Notes: generated by a model not told the origin, from the letters alone. 64,000 nt of DNA from JANNNF01 sp040385825 (GCA_040385825.1 JAZKGQ010000006.1:1-64000); one strand, 5' to 3'. Shown: positions 1-9,004, counted from the first letter of the stretch. A program made the numbers and translations.

Positions 1-43
1 GATGCGCCCAAACCGCCCACATATCCCTTCATCATTCTAGCAA

Positions 44-90
44 TGTCAAAGAGCGCGGACACAAAACAACCAGAAGACCCGAACTTCGGG
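44..90 (-). promoter_or_regulatory. rRNA leader antitermination region (boxB-like hairpin, boxA)
   Basis: Reading the minus strand, a CCCGAA-G-TTCGGG inverted repeat (78-90) is followed by CGCTCTTTGACA (44-55). The latter closely matches the boxA consensus of rRNA operons. The boxB-boxA order is the one known from rRNA leaders, where Nus factors assemble. No protein-coding signal is convincing in positions 1-285. Confidence 0.7.
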
Positions 91-193
91 CCTATCTGCC
101 TTCGTGTATCCAGATTTCGTTACGGGCGTTTCAGCACCGCTTCCCGTTTCTTCCGTCCCGCATCGCTGCGTCGCGTCGTCTTCGGTGAGGCGT

Positions 194-222
194 TATCTAG
201 GGAAAGCCGCCGGAACCCGCAA
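194..222 (-). promoter_or_regulatory. Putative rRNA operon promoter (rrn P1-like)
   Basis: On the minus strand a TTGCGG -35 (217-222) is separated by exactly 17 bases from a TAGATA -10 (194-199), followed by a GC-rich discriminator. A/T-rich tracts lie just upstream. A boxB-like hairpin and a boxA follow downstream, which is the arrangement of an rRNA leader. The 16S gene itself should begin beyond the left edge, so this is inferred from context. A GC-rich discriminator is typical of stringently controlled promoters. Confidence 0.75.
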
Positions 223-285
223 GAGGAAAAATCGCGCTGGCTTACATTTTTCTGTCACGCTCAATGTTTACAGGGGTTTTTCACA

Positions 286-312
286 GGGGCCGCCTGAAGA
301 TTGGGCGGCCCC
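286..312 (-). terminator. Hairpin terminator after the amidohydrolase gene
   Basis: GGGGCCGCC (286-294) and GGCGGCCCC (304-312) form a perfect 9-bp stem with a 9-base loop. It lies between the stop of the minus-strand amidohydrolase gene and the rRNA promoter, so it probably keeps upstream transcription out of the rRNA operon. A T tract is weak or absent. Confidence 0.6.
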
Positions 313-376
313 TTGCGGCAGCGGGCCGGGCGAAACCGCGCGATTTCGCGAATCCTGCGCTGTGATTCCCCCGGAT

Positions 377-2026
377 TCAGCCGAATCTTGCCCCCTGATG
401 GGTGATTTGCCCCCCCACAACAGTCAGCGCGATTCCCGTCTGGCCCAGGTCTTCTGCCGCAATCACCTCGATATCGCCGTCGATCAGCACCAGATCGGCT
501 GCCAGCCCCACCCGCAGGGTTCCGGTCAGCCTGTCCAGATGCGCGGCCCAGGCCCCCCCGGCCGTATAGGCATGCAGCGTCTGCATCCGGGTCAGCCGTT
601 CATCCTGCGCGCCGTCAAACGGCACCCGCGTCAGGGCCGCCTGCATGCCCCGCAGCACCGACACATCCGTCACCGGCCAATCACTGGCAAAGGCCACCGG
701 GGCGCCGTGGTCGGCCAGCGTGCGGCACAAATAGGCATCGCGCCAGCGGTCACGGTGAAACAGCGCCTCCATCGACGAGATCGGGAAATCCATCGCCCCC
801 GGCGCATGCGGCGGCTGCACTGACGCCGTGATCCCCAGATCGCCAAGCCGGGGAATATCGGCGCGGTCTATCAACTCGATATGTTCGATGCGGTGGCGCA
901 TGTCGTGGCGACCATTCGCCTTGGCCGCCTCATACCCGTCGATCGTCTGCCGAACCGCCCCGTCGCCGATGGCATGCACGGCGATCTGCAAGCCGCGCCG
1001 GTCGATCTCGGTGCAGATCGCCTTGAACCTCTCAGGCTCAAACAGCGGCTCACCGCGTATCGTCGTGCCGGGATAGTCATGCAGCATACAGGCGGTGCGG
1101 CTGTCCACCACGCCGTCCATGAACATCTTGACGAAACCGCTGGTCACCCAGTCATCGGCAAATTCTGCCGTCATGGCACTGGCCCGGTCCAGGTCCGACA
1201 GGTCCATATGCGGCTTGAAATGGAAGGGCACCTTCACCCGCGCGGTCAGCCGCCCCTCGTCCCGCATCTCGGCCAGCAGGGCGAGCGTGTAGCGGTTGCC
1301 GTCCATGTTCACCATGCTGGTGATGCCATGCGCAGCACAATGGGCAAGCCCCGCCGCGATCTTGTCCTTGTCCTTTGCCCGCTGCGCTGCATCGGGCGAA
1401 GGGTCCGGCTCGCCCCCGGTGGCGATGCCCAGTTGCAGATGCGCCTCGCCGCCCAGGGCAAGCACCGGGCCAAAGGCCTCGAACTCGCGCAGCTCGCCGG
1501 TTGCGGTGCCGTCGGGTGCCATCATCACCTCATGCCCATGCGGCATATCGGCCCCGTGCAGCAGGCCTGCCGCCGCAAGGGCCGCTGTATTGGCCCAAAC
1601 GGTGTGATGGTCGGGCGACATCATCGCAATCGGGCGATCCGCCAGAACCGCGTCCAGATCGGCCCGCGTCACCGGGCGGCCCAGAATATCGTAACTCGCG
1701 CCCTGCGCCATCAGCAGCGCCGCATTGGGGTTGGCCGCCGCATAGGCTGCAAACGCCGCCTTCAGCGCCGCGAGCCCCGCCAATCCGCCCAGTTGCAACT
1801 GCGTCAGTTCTGCCCCGCCCAACACCAGATGCAGATGGCTTTCCACAAACCCCGGCAACAAGGATCGCCCGCCCGCATCTATCCGCTGTGCTGAGGGCAA
1901 CCCGGCGACCTCATCGCCGCCGACCGCCACGATGCGACCCGCCGTCACAGCAACCGCCGTCGCGCGTGGCCGGGCCTCGTCCATCGTCAGGACTTTTGCG
2001 TTGAAGATCACCATATCCACAGTCAT
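377..2026 (-). CDS. Amidohydrolase family protein (YtcJ-like, amidohydrolase 3)
   Basis: A 549-residue metal-dependent hydrolase of the amidohydrolase superfamily. The N-terminus (VIFNAKVLTMDE) is the usual small beta domain. The metal-binding HxH appears as ESHLHL near residue 65, and the late metal or catalytic aspartate is in FASDWPVTD. YtcJ-type proteins of about 550 residues act on varied amides or N-formyl groups, so the substrate cannot be read from sequence. The start at 2026 was chosen because the family-like N-terminus begins there; an in-frame ATG at 2014 is an alternative. It follows the ureohydrolase gene by 65 bp, suggesting a small guanidine or amide catabolic operon. Confidence 0.85.
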   Translation of the reverse strand: MTVDMVIFNAKVLTMDEARPRATAVAVTAGRIVAVGGDEVAGLPSAQRIDAGGRSLLPGFVESHLHLVLGGAELTQLQLGGLAGLAALKAAFAAYAAANPNAALLMAQGASYDILGRPVTRADLDAVLADRPIAMMSPDHHTVWANTAALAAAGLLHGADMPHGHEVMMAPDGTATGELREFEAFGPVLALGGEAHLQLGIATGGEPDPSPDAAQRAKDKDKIAAGLAHCAAHGITSMVNMDGNRYTLALLAEMRDEGRLTARVKVPFHFKPHMDLSDLDRASAMTAEFADDWVTSGFVKMFMDGVVDSRTACMLHDYPGTTIRGEPLFEPERFKAICTEIDRRGLQIAVHAIGDGAVRQTIDGYEAAKANGRHDMRHRIEHIELIDRADIPRLGDLGITASVQPPHAPGAMDFPISSMEALFHRDRWRDAYLCRTLADHGAPVAFASDWPVTDVSVLRGMQAALTRVPFDGAQDERLTRMQTLHAYTAGGAWAAHLDRLTGTLRVGLAADLVLIDGDIEVIAAEDLGQTGIALTVVGGQITHQGARFG

Positions 2027-2037
2027 TGCCGTATCCG

Positions 2038-2090
2038 CTTTCACATTGGTCCAAAATATTCCGGGGTCCAGATATTCCGGGGACTGGCCC
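2038..2090 (-). repeat. GGATATTT-type intergenic element, copy 1
   Basis: Directly after the ureohydrolase stop the minus strand reads GGAATATCT, GGACCCC, GGAATATTTTGGACC and then CCAATGTGAAAG. The core is doubled here. It matches the six other copies in core and tail and lies in the same orientation relative to the upstream gene's stop. Confidence 0.6.
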
Positions 2091-2091
2091 C

Positions 2092-3054
2092 CTACCCCGC
2101 CATCACGCACAAGATCTCGAACAGGACCGACACCCCGAGGTAAGCCGTCGCCCCCGACGGATCGAAGGGCGGCGAGACTTCCACCAGATCGGCCCCCACG
2201 ATCTTCACGCCGCGCAACAACCGCGCCATCTGCAACGCCTGCCAGCTGTTCGGCCCGCCCAGTTCCGGCGTGCCGGTTCCCGGCGCAAAGGCGGGGTCCA
2301 CAAAGTCGATGTCATAGGACACATAGGTATCGCCTGCCCCGGCCCGGTCGCGCGCCTCGGCCATCACGTCTTCGGGGCCGCGGGCGTGCAACTCCTCCAT
2401 CGGGATCACGCGTATCCCCACGGCGCGGGCGAAATCGCGGTCCTCGTCATCATAGGTGGTGCCCCGTATGCCGATCATCGTGACGCGCTCGGGGTCCAGC
2501 AGGCCTTCCTCGACCGCGCGGCGGAACGGCGTGCCATGAGTGTACATCGTGCCGCCGAAATAGCTGTGGAACAGATCGGTGTGGCTGTCGAAATGGATCA
2601 TGCCCAAGCGGCGCCCCTTCGCCAGCGCCCGCAGGATCGGCAGGGTACACAGATGGTCGCCCCCCGCCGTCAGCGGCAAGATGCCCAAGTCGCGCACGCG
2701 GGTATAGAACGCCTCCATCCGCGCAAGGCTGTCCATCAGATCGGCGGGGTTCGGCCCCACATCGCCCAGATCGGCACAGCGCAGCGCCTCGAACGGGCGC
2801 ACGCCGCTGACGCCGTTTTGCGCGCGGATCATGGTCGACGCATCACGCATCTGCCGCGGCCCGTGCCGCGCGCCGGGGCGGTTGGTGGTGCCGCCATCCC
2901 AAGGGGCGCCGATGAACCCCACCTGCACCTCGGCGATCCGGGGGTGGTCGAACCCCATCTGCGGCAGCCGCATGAAGGTGGGCACCCCGGCGAATCGCGG
3001 CAGGTCGAACCCCGAAACCGGCGTAAAGAAGCCATCTCCGCTTGCCTTGCCCAT
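2092..3054 (-). CDS. Ureohydrolase family protein (agmatinase/guanidinobutyrase-like)
   Basis: A 320-residue binuclear manganese ureohydrolase that should release urea from a guanidino compound. The metal motifs of the family are present: GGDH, HFDSHTD and SYDIDFVDPAFAPGTGTPE, the last almost exactly as in agmatinases. Substrate choice among agmatine, guanidinobutyrate and related compounds is not determinable by eye. The length fits the family. It starts a minus-strand pair with the amidohydrolase gene; no transporter or regulator for guanidines is adjacent. Confidence 0.85.
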   Translation of the reverse strand: MGKASGDGFFTPVSGFDLPRFAGVPTFMRLPQMGFDHPRIAEVQVGFIGAPWDGGTTNRPGARHGPRQMRDASTMIRAQNGVSGVRPFEALRCADLGDVGPNPADLMDSLARMEAFYTRVRDLGILPLTAGGDHLCTLPILRALAKGRRLGMIHFDSHTDLFHSYFGGTMYTHGTPFRRAVEEGLLDPERVTMIGIRGTTYDDEDRDFARAVGIRVIPMEELHARGPEDVMAEARDRAGAGDTYVSYDIDFVDPAFAPGTGTPELGGPNSWQALQMARLLRGVKIVGADLVEVSPPFDPSGATAYLGVSVLFEILCVMAG

Positions 3055-3261
3055 GCGCCACCCCTTTGCCCCGATTGTCCTGACCGCATCAGACCACCCC
3101 GCAACGCCCGCGTCCGGCCCGAAACCGACATCAGGTTGACGTGATCGCGGCCCCGATCCTGCGCAAAATCCGCCCGTGCAGCCCCTGCCGCGCGCAGCGG
3201 GCCTTGACCCAAGGCCGCACTTCCCCCCTTATCGCCATCTATATGTATGGGAATTGATGCG

Positions 3262-3639
3262 ATGTTCAGCAAGACGACCGACCCGACCTCTGCCCCGCCG
3301 CGCCCGACCTCGGGCACCACCGGCAATGCCGCGCGGTCCATCCTTGCATCCGACCTGAAGATCACCGGCGAAATCATCTCGACCGGCTCGGTTGAGGTGA
3401 TGGGAGAGATTGACGGCAACCTGACCGCCAAAACCCTTGTCATCGGGTCCGAAGGCCGCATCGCAGGGTCGGTCACCGCCGAGACGATCGAGGTCAAGGG
3501 CAAGCTGGACGGCACGGTCACCACTGACGCCTTCACCATGCGCGCCGCGGCCCATGTGACCGCCGACATCGTCTATCAATCGCTGATCATCGAAAGCGGG
3601 GCCACGATCGAGGGCCGCTTTGCGAAACCCAAACGCTGA
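3262..3639 (+). CDS. Bactofilin family protein
   Basis: A 125-residue polymer-forming cytoskeletal protein (bactofilin, DUF583). After a Pro/Thr-rich flexible head of about 25 residues comes the beta-helical core with characteristic short repeats: ILASDLKITGEI, VEVMGEIDGNL and VEVKGKLDGTV-like segments. Bactofilins self-assemble and often organise peptidoglycan enzymes or membrane-associated scaffolds. An upstream in-frame ATG at 3247 would add five residues. The start at 3262 gives the MFSK beginning common in related proteins and has a GGGA at reasonable spacing. No M23 peptidase partner gene is adjacent. Confidence 0.85.
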   Translation: MFSKTTDPTSAPPRPTSGTTGNAARSILASDLKITGEIISTGSVEVMGEIDGNLTAKTLVIGSEGRIAGSVTAETIEVKGKLDGTVTTDAFTMRAAAHVTADIVYQSLIIESGATIEGRFAKPKR

Positions 3640-4074
3640 TCACCTTGGCGGTATGGCATAGGTCAGCCCCGCCCGCGCAACCGGGTCCGGGCTGCCCTCG
3701 CTGAACAGCAGCACGTCGCCCACCGCCAGACTGCGCCCCAGCTTCAACACCCGCGCCTGACCCAGCATGTCGCGCCCGGCTTGTGGCTTGCGCATGAAGT
3801 CGATCGAGGCATTGGTGGTCACCGTCAGCGCCACCGGCCCGATCCGCGACAGGATCGCCAGATACATCGCCACATCGGCCAGCGCAAAGATCGTCGGGCC
3901 AGACACCGTACCACCGGGCCGCAGATGCCGGTCCGCCACCCGCAGCCGCAGCGTCACCCCCGCCTCATCAGCATGATCGACCCGGAAATCCTCAGCGACC
4001 TGCCCGAAATCGCGGTACAGAAACGCCTGCAACTCTGCCGCCGTCATTGCCAGCCCCATGCCCGCGCCCGTCAC
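3640..4074 (-). CDS. PaaI-like hotdog-fold thioesterase
   Basis: A 144-residue single-domain hotdog protein resembling PaaI/YbdB acyl-CoA thioesterases. The RPGGTVSGPTIFALADVAMY segment forms the helix with the catalytic acidic residue, followed by TTNASIDFMRKP and a G-R-L beta strand. Such enzymes hydrolyse acyl-CoA thioesters in the cytoplasm; the substrate is unknown. Its ATG overlaps the stop of the M32 carboxypeptidase gene (ATGA), implying translational coupling. Later ATGs at 4059 and 4047 are possible starts. It converges end to end with the bactofilin gene with no spacer. Confidence 0.8.
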   Translation of the reverse strand: MTGAGMGLAMTAAELQAFLYRDFGQVAEDFRVDHADEAGVTLRLRVADRHLRPGGTVSGPTIFALADVAMYLAILSRIGPVALTVTTNASIDFMRKPQAGRDMLGQARVLKLGRSLAVGDVLLFSEGSPDPVARAGLTYAIPPR

Positions 4075-5552
4075 AGCGCGTACAGGTCGCGGAACTTGGC
4101 CTCCAGATAGTCCAGAAACGGGCCTTCCGCAGGCTCTGCCCCGCAGGCCCTGGCAATCGTCTCACGCGGCGCAAAGCGCGACCCGTGGCGTTGCACATTT
4201 TCCCGCAGCCATGCGGTCGCAAGCGCCGTGTCGCCTTGCGCCAGACCATCGTCGATCCCCGGCACCGCCGCGCGCATCGCCTTGTTCAGGCAGCCCGCAT
4301 AGACGTTGCCCAAGGTATAGGTCGGGAAATAGCCGAACAGACCCACCGACCAATGCACATCTTGCAACATGCCATGGCTTGGCCGGTCCACCACCCCGCC
4401 GAAATCGGCACGGAAGCGGTCGTTCCAGGCGGCCTCCAGTCCCGACACCTGCAAATCCCCCCGGATCAAGGCGCGTTCCAGATCAAAGCGCATCATCACA
4501 TGCAGGTTGTAATGCACCTCGTCGGCCTCGGTGCGGATGAAGCCCGGCTGCACCCGGTTGACCGCGCGGTAGAAATCTTCTGCCGACCCGATGCCGAAAT
4601 CGCCAAACCGGTCCCGCATCTGGCCGTACATCCAGCCGGTAAAGGCCCGGCTGCGGCCAAGCTGGTTTTCGTAGATCCGGCTCTGGCTTTCATGCACCCC
4701 CATCGACGCGCCCATGCCCAGGGGGGTCAGCGCATAGCCTGGCTCGATCCCCTGTTCATAGCAGGCATGGCCGACCTCGTGGATGGTCGAGTAGAAACAG
4801 TTGAACGGCTCGGCCTCCACTACCCGCGTGGTGATCCGCACATCGGACCCCGACCCGGAACTGAACGGATGCACCGCCAGATCCAGCCGCCCGCGCGACC
4901 AGTCATAGCCAAAGGTATCGGCCAGGATGCGCGCCATCGCCATCTGGGCCTCGGGCGCGAACTGCCCGGTCAACGCCGCAGGCACCGGGGCGGCCAGCAC
5001 GGCGGCGCGCAACGCCACCAGCCGGGGCCGCATCGCACCGAACATCGCGGCAATCGCCTCGGCGGTCATGCCGGGTTCATAGTCATCGACCAGCGCATCA
5101 TAGGGATCGCCCCCCTCTGCCAGGGCCGCCCCTTCCTCGCGCTTCAGATCAATCACCCGCGCCAGCGTCGGCAGGAACGCCGCCACATCCTCGCCCGCGC
5201 GGGCCTGCGCCCAAACCCCCTGCGCCATCGAGGTGACCCGCGCCAGTTCCTCGGCCAGCCGGGCCGAAATTTTCATCATCCGGCTGTGGCTGCGCCTGAT
5301 CTGCCGCAACTGCGCCGCCGCCACATCATCTGCGGCCACCGCCTGCGCCAGCCAGTCGGCCAGCCGCGGGTCGGTGCGGCGGGCGTGCAGGATGCCTTCC
5401 ACCGCGGCCATTTCCTCGGACCGCTGTTCGGCAGCGCCCCGCGGCATCTGGGTTTCCTGATCCCAGCCCAGCCGGCCCGCCACCTGCGCCAAAGCCTCGG
5501 TCTGGCGCTGAAAGGCCATCAGATCGGCATAGGCCGTTGCGTTCACGTTCAT
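4071..5552 (-). CDS. Carboxypeptidase M32 (Taq family)
   Basis: A 493-residue zinc carboxypeptidase of family M32. The defining HEVGH motif lies at about residues 258-262, preceded by FNCFYSTI and followed by the family's ESQSRIYENQLGRS, in which the third zinc-ligand glutamate resides. Length fits the family. The start at 5552 is supported by GGAAGG upstream and by ATGA overlap with the ctaA stop. Probable role: cytoplasmic removal of C-terminal residues from peptides. It sits in a coupled run ctaA, M32 peptidase, thioesterase with no obvious shared pathway. Confidence 0.92.
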   Translation of the reverse strand: MNVNATAYADLMAFQRQTEALAQVAGRLGWDQETQMPRGAAEQRSEEMAAVEGILHARRTDPRLADWLAQAVAADDVAAAQLRQIRRSHSRMMKISARLAEELARVTSMAQGVWAQARAGEDVAAFLPTLARVIDLKREEGAALAEGGDPYDALVDDYEPGMTAEAIAAMFGAMRPRLVALRAAVLAAPVPAALTGQFAPEAQMAMARILADTFGYDWSRGRLDLAVHPFSSGSGSDVRITTRVVEAEPFNCFYSTIHEVGHACYEQGIEPGYALTPLGMGASMGVHESQSRIYENQLGRSRAFTGWMYGQMRDRFGDFGIGSAEDFYRAVNRVQPGFIRTEADEVHYNLHVMMRFDLERALIRGDLQVSGLEAAWNDRFRADFGGVVDRPSHGMLQDVHWSVGLFGYFPTYTLGNVYAGCLNKAMRAAVPGIDDGLAQGDTALATAWLRENVQRHGSRFAPRETIARACGAEPAEGPFLDYLEAKFRDLYAL

Positions 5553-6727
5553 GCCGTTCCCTTCCGTATGGATCCCGCCGCCGGGTACATCGCCAGATGC
5601 CGCGCCCGCAGGATCAACACCCACAGCAGGATCGCCCCGATCTGATGGGTGATCGCCACCTGCAGATGTGCCGCCGTCAGCGCCGCCGCAATGCCAAGCG
5701 CCATCTGCGCCACCAGCATCGCCATCACGCCGTGAAACGCCGCCCGCGTGCTGCCATGCGCCGATTTGCGCCCCCGCAGCCAGACCACGATGCCGAACAC
5801 GAACAGCAGATACCCCGACATGCGGTGAATGAACTGCACCAGACCGGGGTTTTCAAAGAACGCGGCCCACAAGGGCCGCACGCCCCCCGCCCCATCCGGC
5901 ACATAAAACGCATCCGCCGGAAAGAACTGCCCGTTCATCAGGGGCCAGGTCGGAAAACCGCGCCCTGCGTCAATCCCCGCAACCAGCGCGCCCAGAACGA
6001 TCTGCAAGAAGGTGAAGTGCAGCAACCCGGTCGAAATCTGCGCCAGCCTGTCCTCGCGCGCCCGCCGCGCGGTCATCAGCGCGGCCTCGGTCCGGCCCAG
6101 CAACAACACATACCACGCCAGAAACCCAAGGATCACAAAGGCCAGCCCAAGATGCGTCGCCAGCCGGTACGAGGCCACATCAACCCTGTCCCCGGTCAGG
6201 CCAGAGGCCACCATCCACCAGCCGATCGCGCCTTGCAGCCCGCCCAAAGCCCCGATGCCCAGCAACCGGCCCGTCCAACCCGGCGGAATGGCGCGCGCCA
6301 GGGCGAACCCGGCAAACCCCACGGCCCAGACCAGCCCGATCACCCGGCCCAACTGCCGATGGCCCCATTCCCACCAATAGATGGTCTTGAAGGCCTCCAG
6401 CGTCATGGTCGTGTTCTGCAAGGCGAACTCGGGCGTCGCCTTGTACTTGTCGAACTCTGCCCCCCATGTCGCATCATCCATCGGCGGCAGCGCACCGGTG
6501 ACCGGCTTCCATTCGGTGATCGACAGCCCGCTATCCGTCAGCCGGGTCAGCCCGCCCACCACGATCATCGCCACCACCAGCAGGAACAACGCCACCAGCC
6601 AGACCCTGATCCCGCGCCGCGCCCCCCTCGGGGCGGTGTCGATCATTCCGCCAGCCGGGGCGGCCACAGGCCGTACCCCATGTTGGGCAACCCCGACATC
6701 CTCGAATATACTGCGCTTGCCCGCCAT
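5549..6727 (-). CDS. ctaA: Heme A synthase (COX15/CtaA)
   Basis: A 392-residue polytopic membrane protein that oxidises heme O to heme A for cytochrome aa3-type oxidase. About eight hydrophobic helices are visible. The conserved heme-ligand histidines appear in EWGHRQLGR, ATHLGLA, FIHRMSGY and ITHQIGA. The GGLTRLTDSGLSITEWKPVTG stretch after the first helix is typical of the alphaproteobacterial (COX15-type) enzyme. An ATG at 6742 would add five residues. Its last codon overlaps the M32 peptidase start. No other cytochrome oxidase assembly genes are present. Confidence 0.93.
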   Translation of the reverse strand: MAGKRSIFEDVGVAQHGVRPVAAPAGGMIDTAPRGARRGIRVWLVALFLLVVAMIVVGGLTRLTDSGLSITEWKPVTGALPPMDDATWGAEFDKYKATPEFALQNTTMTLEAFKTIYWWEWGHRQLGRVIGLVWAVGFAGFALARAIPPGWTGRLLGIGALGGLQGAIGWWMVASGLTGDRVDVASYRLATHLGLAFVILGFLAWYVLLLGRTEAALMTARRAREDRLAQISTGLLHFTFLQIVLGALVAGIDAGRGFPTWPLMNGQFFPADAFYVPDGAGGVRPLWAAFFENPGLVQFIHRMSGYLLFVFGIVVWLRGRKSAHGSTRAAFHGVMAMLVAQMALGIAAALTAAHLQVAITHQIGAILLWVLILRARHLAMYPAAGSIRKGTA

Positions 6728-6827
6728 CACCCTGCCCCGCAAAACTGTTGGCCGAACACTATGCCCCGGCCTTCAGGCCTTCAAGACCCCGCGCCTCATG
6801 TGCGACGCCATGGCCGCCGGACATCAT

Positions 6828-6885
6828 CTGTTCATAAATATCTCGGGGGAACCGCCCGGCACGGGCGGTGGGGGCTGGCCCCCGC
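6828..6885 (-). repeat. GGATATTT-type intergenic element, copy 2, with hairpin
   Basis: Just after the lytic transglycosylase stop the minus strand has a GGGGGC-CA-GCCCCC hairpin (6870-6883), further GC-rich arms, then CCCCCGAGATATTTATGAAC. The CCAATGTG tail is degenerate in this copy. It probably also serves as the transcription terminator of the upstream gene. Confidence 0.55.
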
Positions 6886-6886
6886 T

Positions 6887-8113
6887 TTACAACCGCCGCA
6901 ACAGGTCCAGCGACGGCTCGCCCGTCACCGGCAGCCCGACCGATTGCTGATAGGCGCTGATCGCCGCGCGCGTCTTGGCCCCGATCACCCCGTCCGACCC
7001 TTCGGTGTCAAACCCCGCCGCCGTCAGCTTGCGCTGCAAGGCCTGCCGGTCCGCCATGGTCATGCCGGTCTGATCCGGCCCGAAATTGCCCTGAATGGCA
7101 GGCCGCCCCAACAAGCGGTCCGACAGATGCCCGACCCCGATCGCATAGTTTTCGGCGTTGTTATAGGCCAGAATGGCCCGGAAGTTGCCAAAGATCAGGA
7201 ACCCCGGCCCATTCGCCCCGGCAGGGGCAAGTATCGACCCGGCACCGTGGTTGGGCAAACCGCCGCCCCCCGGCAGGGTCACGCCAAGCGCTTGCCAGTC
7301 GGCCACAGACCGCCCCTTGCCCCGTCCCGCCAAGCCTGTGTTGAACCCCGGCGGCAGCCGCACCTCGACCCCCCAGGGCTGCCCCCGCGTCCAGCCCGAC
7401 TTCGCCAGATAGGCGGCGGTTGACGCCAGCGAATCCGTCGGATCATCCGACCAGATGTCGCGCCGCCCGTCGCCAGTGAAATCCACCGCGAACAAAAGGT
7501 AAGACGTGGGAATGAACTGGGTGTGCCCCATCGCCCCCGCCCAACTGCCGGTCATGTTGGCCGCCGTGGTATCGCCATTCTGCAAGATCTTCAGCGCGGC
7601 CACCAACTGGCTTTCAAAGAACTCGCCCCGCCGCCCGTCATAGGCCAGCGTCGACAAGGCACTGATCACCGGCACATTGCCACGCCGGGTGCCGAAAAAG
7701 CTTTCCAGCCCCCAGACCGCCGCCACCACATGGGGTTCCACCCCATAGCGCGCCTCGATCCGGTTCAGCACACCGCCATATTGCCGCAGCATCTGCTGGC
7801 CCAGACTGACCCGCTCGGCCGAGGCCGCGATTGCCAGATAATCCTCTAGGCTGCGCTTGAACTCGGTCTGGTTGCGGTCTTTCTCGATCACCTCGGGCAG
7901 ATAGCCCGCGCCGCGAAACGCGGCATCAATGGTGCCCGCCGCCACACCCCGCGCCGCCGCCCGGCCCTTGAACCCGGCAACCCAGGCGTCATAGCCCGCA
8001 TTGGGAACGGCCCGCATCACCGTTTCGGCCTGCACAAACCCGGTGCCGCCCGTCCGCCCACAGCCCGCCAGCGCCAGCAGACCCAACCCCATAACCCGCC
8101 GCGATATCTGCAT
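6887..8113 (-). CDS. Lytic murein transglycosylase, MltB family, lipoprotein
   Basis: A 408-residue protein with a lipoprotein signal (MQISRRVMGLGLLALAGC, Cys18), an SLT_2/MltB catalytic domain and a C-terminal PG_binding_1 domain (about the last 65 residues, GSDGVIGAKTRAAISAYQ). The catalytic glutamate is expected in AVWGLESFFGT, and AMGHTQFIPTSY is the family's substrate-groove signature. It would cleave glycan strands to 1,6-anhydromuropeptides from the periplasmic face of a membrane. A paralogue without a lipobox lies at 40555-41781. Confidence 0.92.
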   Translation of the reverse strand: MQISRRVMGLGLLALAGCGRTGGTGFVQAETVMRAVPNAGYDAWVAGFKGRAAARGVAAGTIDAAFRGAGYLPEVIEKDRNQTEFKRSLEDYLAIAASAERVSLGQQMLRQYGGVLNRIEARYGVEPHVVAAVWGLESFFGTRRGNVPVISALSTLAYDGRRGEFFESQLVAALKILQNGDTTAANMTGSWAGAMGHTQFIPTSYLLFAVDFTGDGRRDIWSDDPTDSLASTAAYLAKSGWTRGQPWGVEVRLPPGFNTGLAGRGKGRSVADWQALGVTLPGGGGLPNHGAGSILAPAGANGPGFLIFGNFRAILAYNNAENYAIGVGHLSDRLLGRPAIQGNFGPDQTGMTMADRQALQRKLTAAGFDTEGSDGVIGAKTRAAISAYQQSVGLPVTGEPSLDLLRRL

Positions 8114-8206
8114 CCTGCCCACCCGTTTCTTGATTTCTGGCGGCAAGCCTAGCCGATATGGCCGCCCCCCGCAAAGCCCCGCAGACAGGGACCGGGGCCA
8201 TCCCGC

Positions 8207-8944
8207 CTAGTCGCCCTGCTTTTTCAGCGTGTAGGCAATCTGGCGCAGCATGCCGTGAAAGGTCTGCACCTCGGCCCGCGTCAGGCCCAACCGCGCCCAC
8301 ATGTTGCGCAGGTTGGCGCGCATCCCGTCGGCCTTGGCCTCTGGGTAGAAGAACCCCGCATCGGTCAGCCGTTGCTCGAAATGGTCGCCCAGTTTTTCCA
8401 CCTCGATCATCGGGGCAAATTCGGTGCGGGCAAGCGCCATCACCTCGGGCGGGATCACCTCGGTCTGCCGTCGCCATTCATACCCCACCAGCAGGGCGCA
8501 TTGGGCAAGGTTCAAGGAGGCAAACTCCGAGTTGACCGGGACCGAGACGATGGCATTGGCCAGCACCACATCCTCATTCTCCAGCCCCGCGCGTTCCGGC
8601 CCGAACAGCACGGCCACCTTGCGCCCCTCGGCCGCCATCGCCCGCGCGGTTTCCATCGCCCGTTCCGGCGTGACGACCGGCTTCACCAACTCCCGCCCCC
8701 GCGCGGTGGTCGCGAACACATAGTCGCAGTCTGCAATCGCCGCCTGCACGGTCGGAAAGATCCCCGCATTGTCCAGCACCCGCCCGGCACCCGATGCCAT
8801 CGCGTTGGCCCTGGGGTTCGGCCAGCCGTCGCGCGGGTCGACAATGCGCATCCGGTCCAGCCCGAAGTTCAGCATCGCCCGCGCGGCGGCCCCGATGTTT
8901 TCCCCCATCTGCGGGCGCACAAGAACAAAGACAGGCGTGATCAT
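8207..8944 (-). CDS. trmJ: TrmJ-like tRNA/rRNA 2'-O-methyltransferase (SPOUT)
   Basis: A 245-residue SPOUT methyltransferase of the TrmH family, group 1. It starts MITPVFVLVRPQMGENIGAAARAM, the normal TrmJ beginning. The knotted SAM site is visible as FGPERAGLENEDV and PVNSEFASLNLAQ. TrmJ methylates the ribose at position 32 of tRNA. The start at 8944 fits the fold's first strand. A helical C-terminal extension follows the SPOUT domain. It is divergent from the next gene, with a 120-bp intergenic region holding a candidate promoter. Confidence 0.9.
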   Translation of the reverse strand: MITPVFVLVRPQMGENIGAAARAMLNFGLDRMRIVDPRDGWPNPRANAMASGAGRVLDNAGIFPTVQAAIADCDYVFATTARGRELVKPVVTPERAMETARAMAAEGRKVAVLFGPERAGLENEDVVLANAIVSVPVNSEFASLNLAQCALLVGYEWRRQTEVIPPEVMALARTEFAPMIEVEKLGDHFEQRLTDAGFFYPEAKADGMRANLRNMWARLGLTRAEVQTFHGMLRQIAYTLKKQGD

Positions 8945-8975
8945 GGCGGCATCTCCAGTCGGGCAGGGCCTGCGC

Positions 8976-9004
8976 CAGATACGCCCGCGCCCTGCGCAGG
9001 GCAA
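8976..9004 (-). promoter_or_regulatory. Candidate sigma-70 promoter for trmJ
   Basis: Minus-strand TTGCCC (8999-9004), 17 bases, TATCTG (8976-8981), about 30 bp upstream of the trmJ ATG. Identified by eye only. Confidence 0.4.

Noticed and set aside
43..297. 84-codon plus-strand frame at the left edge
   Set aside because: It overlaps the rRNA promoter, boxA and terminator on the other strand, and its product shows no family or helical pattern.
4047..5645. Long plus-strand reading frame opposite the M32 carboxypeptidase gene
   Set aside because: It is a mirror of the GC-rich codon pattern of the minus-strand gene, its product is Arg/His/Pro-rich with no family pattern, and the opposite strand encodes a complete HEVGH enzyme.
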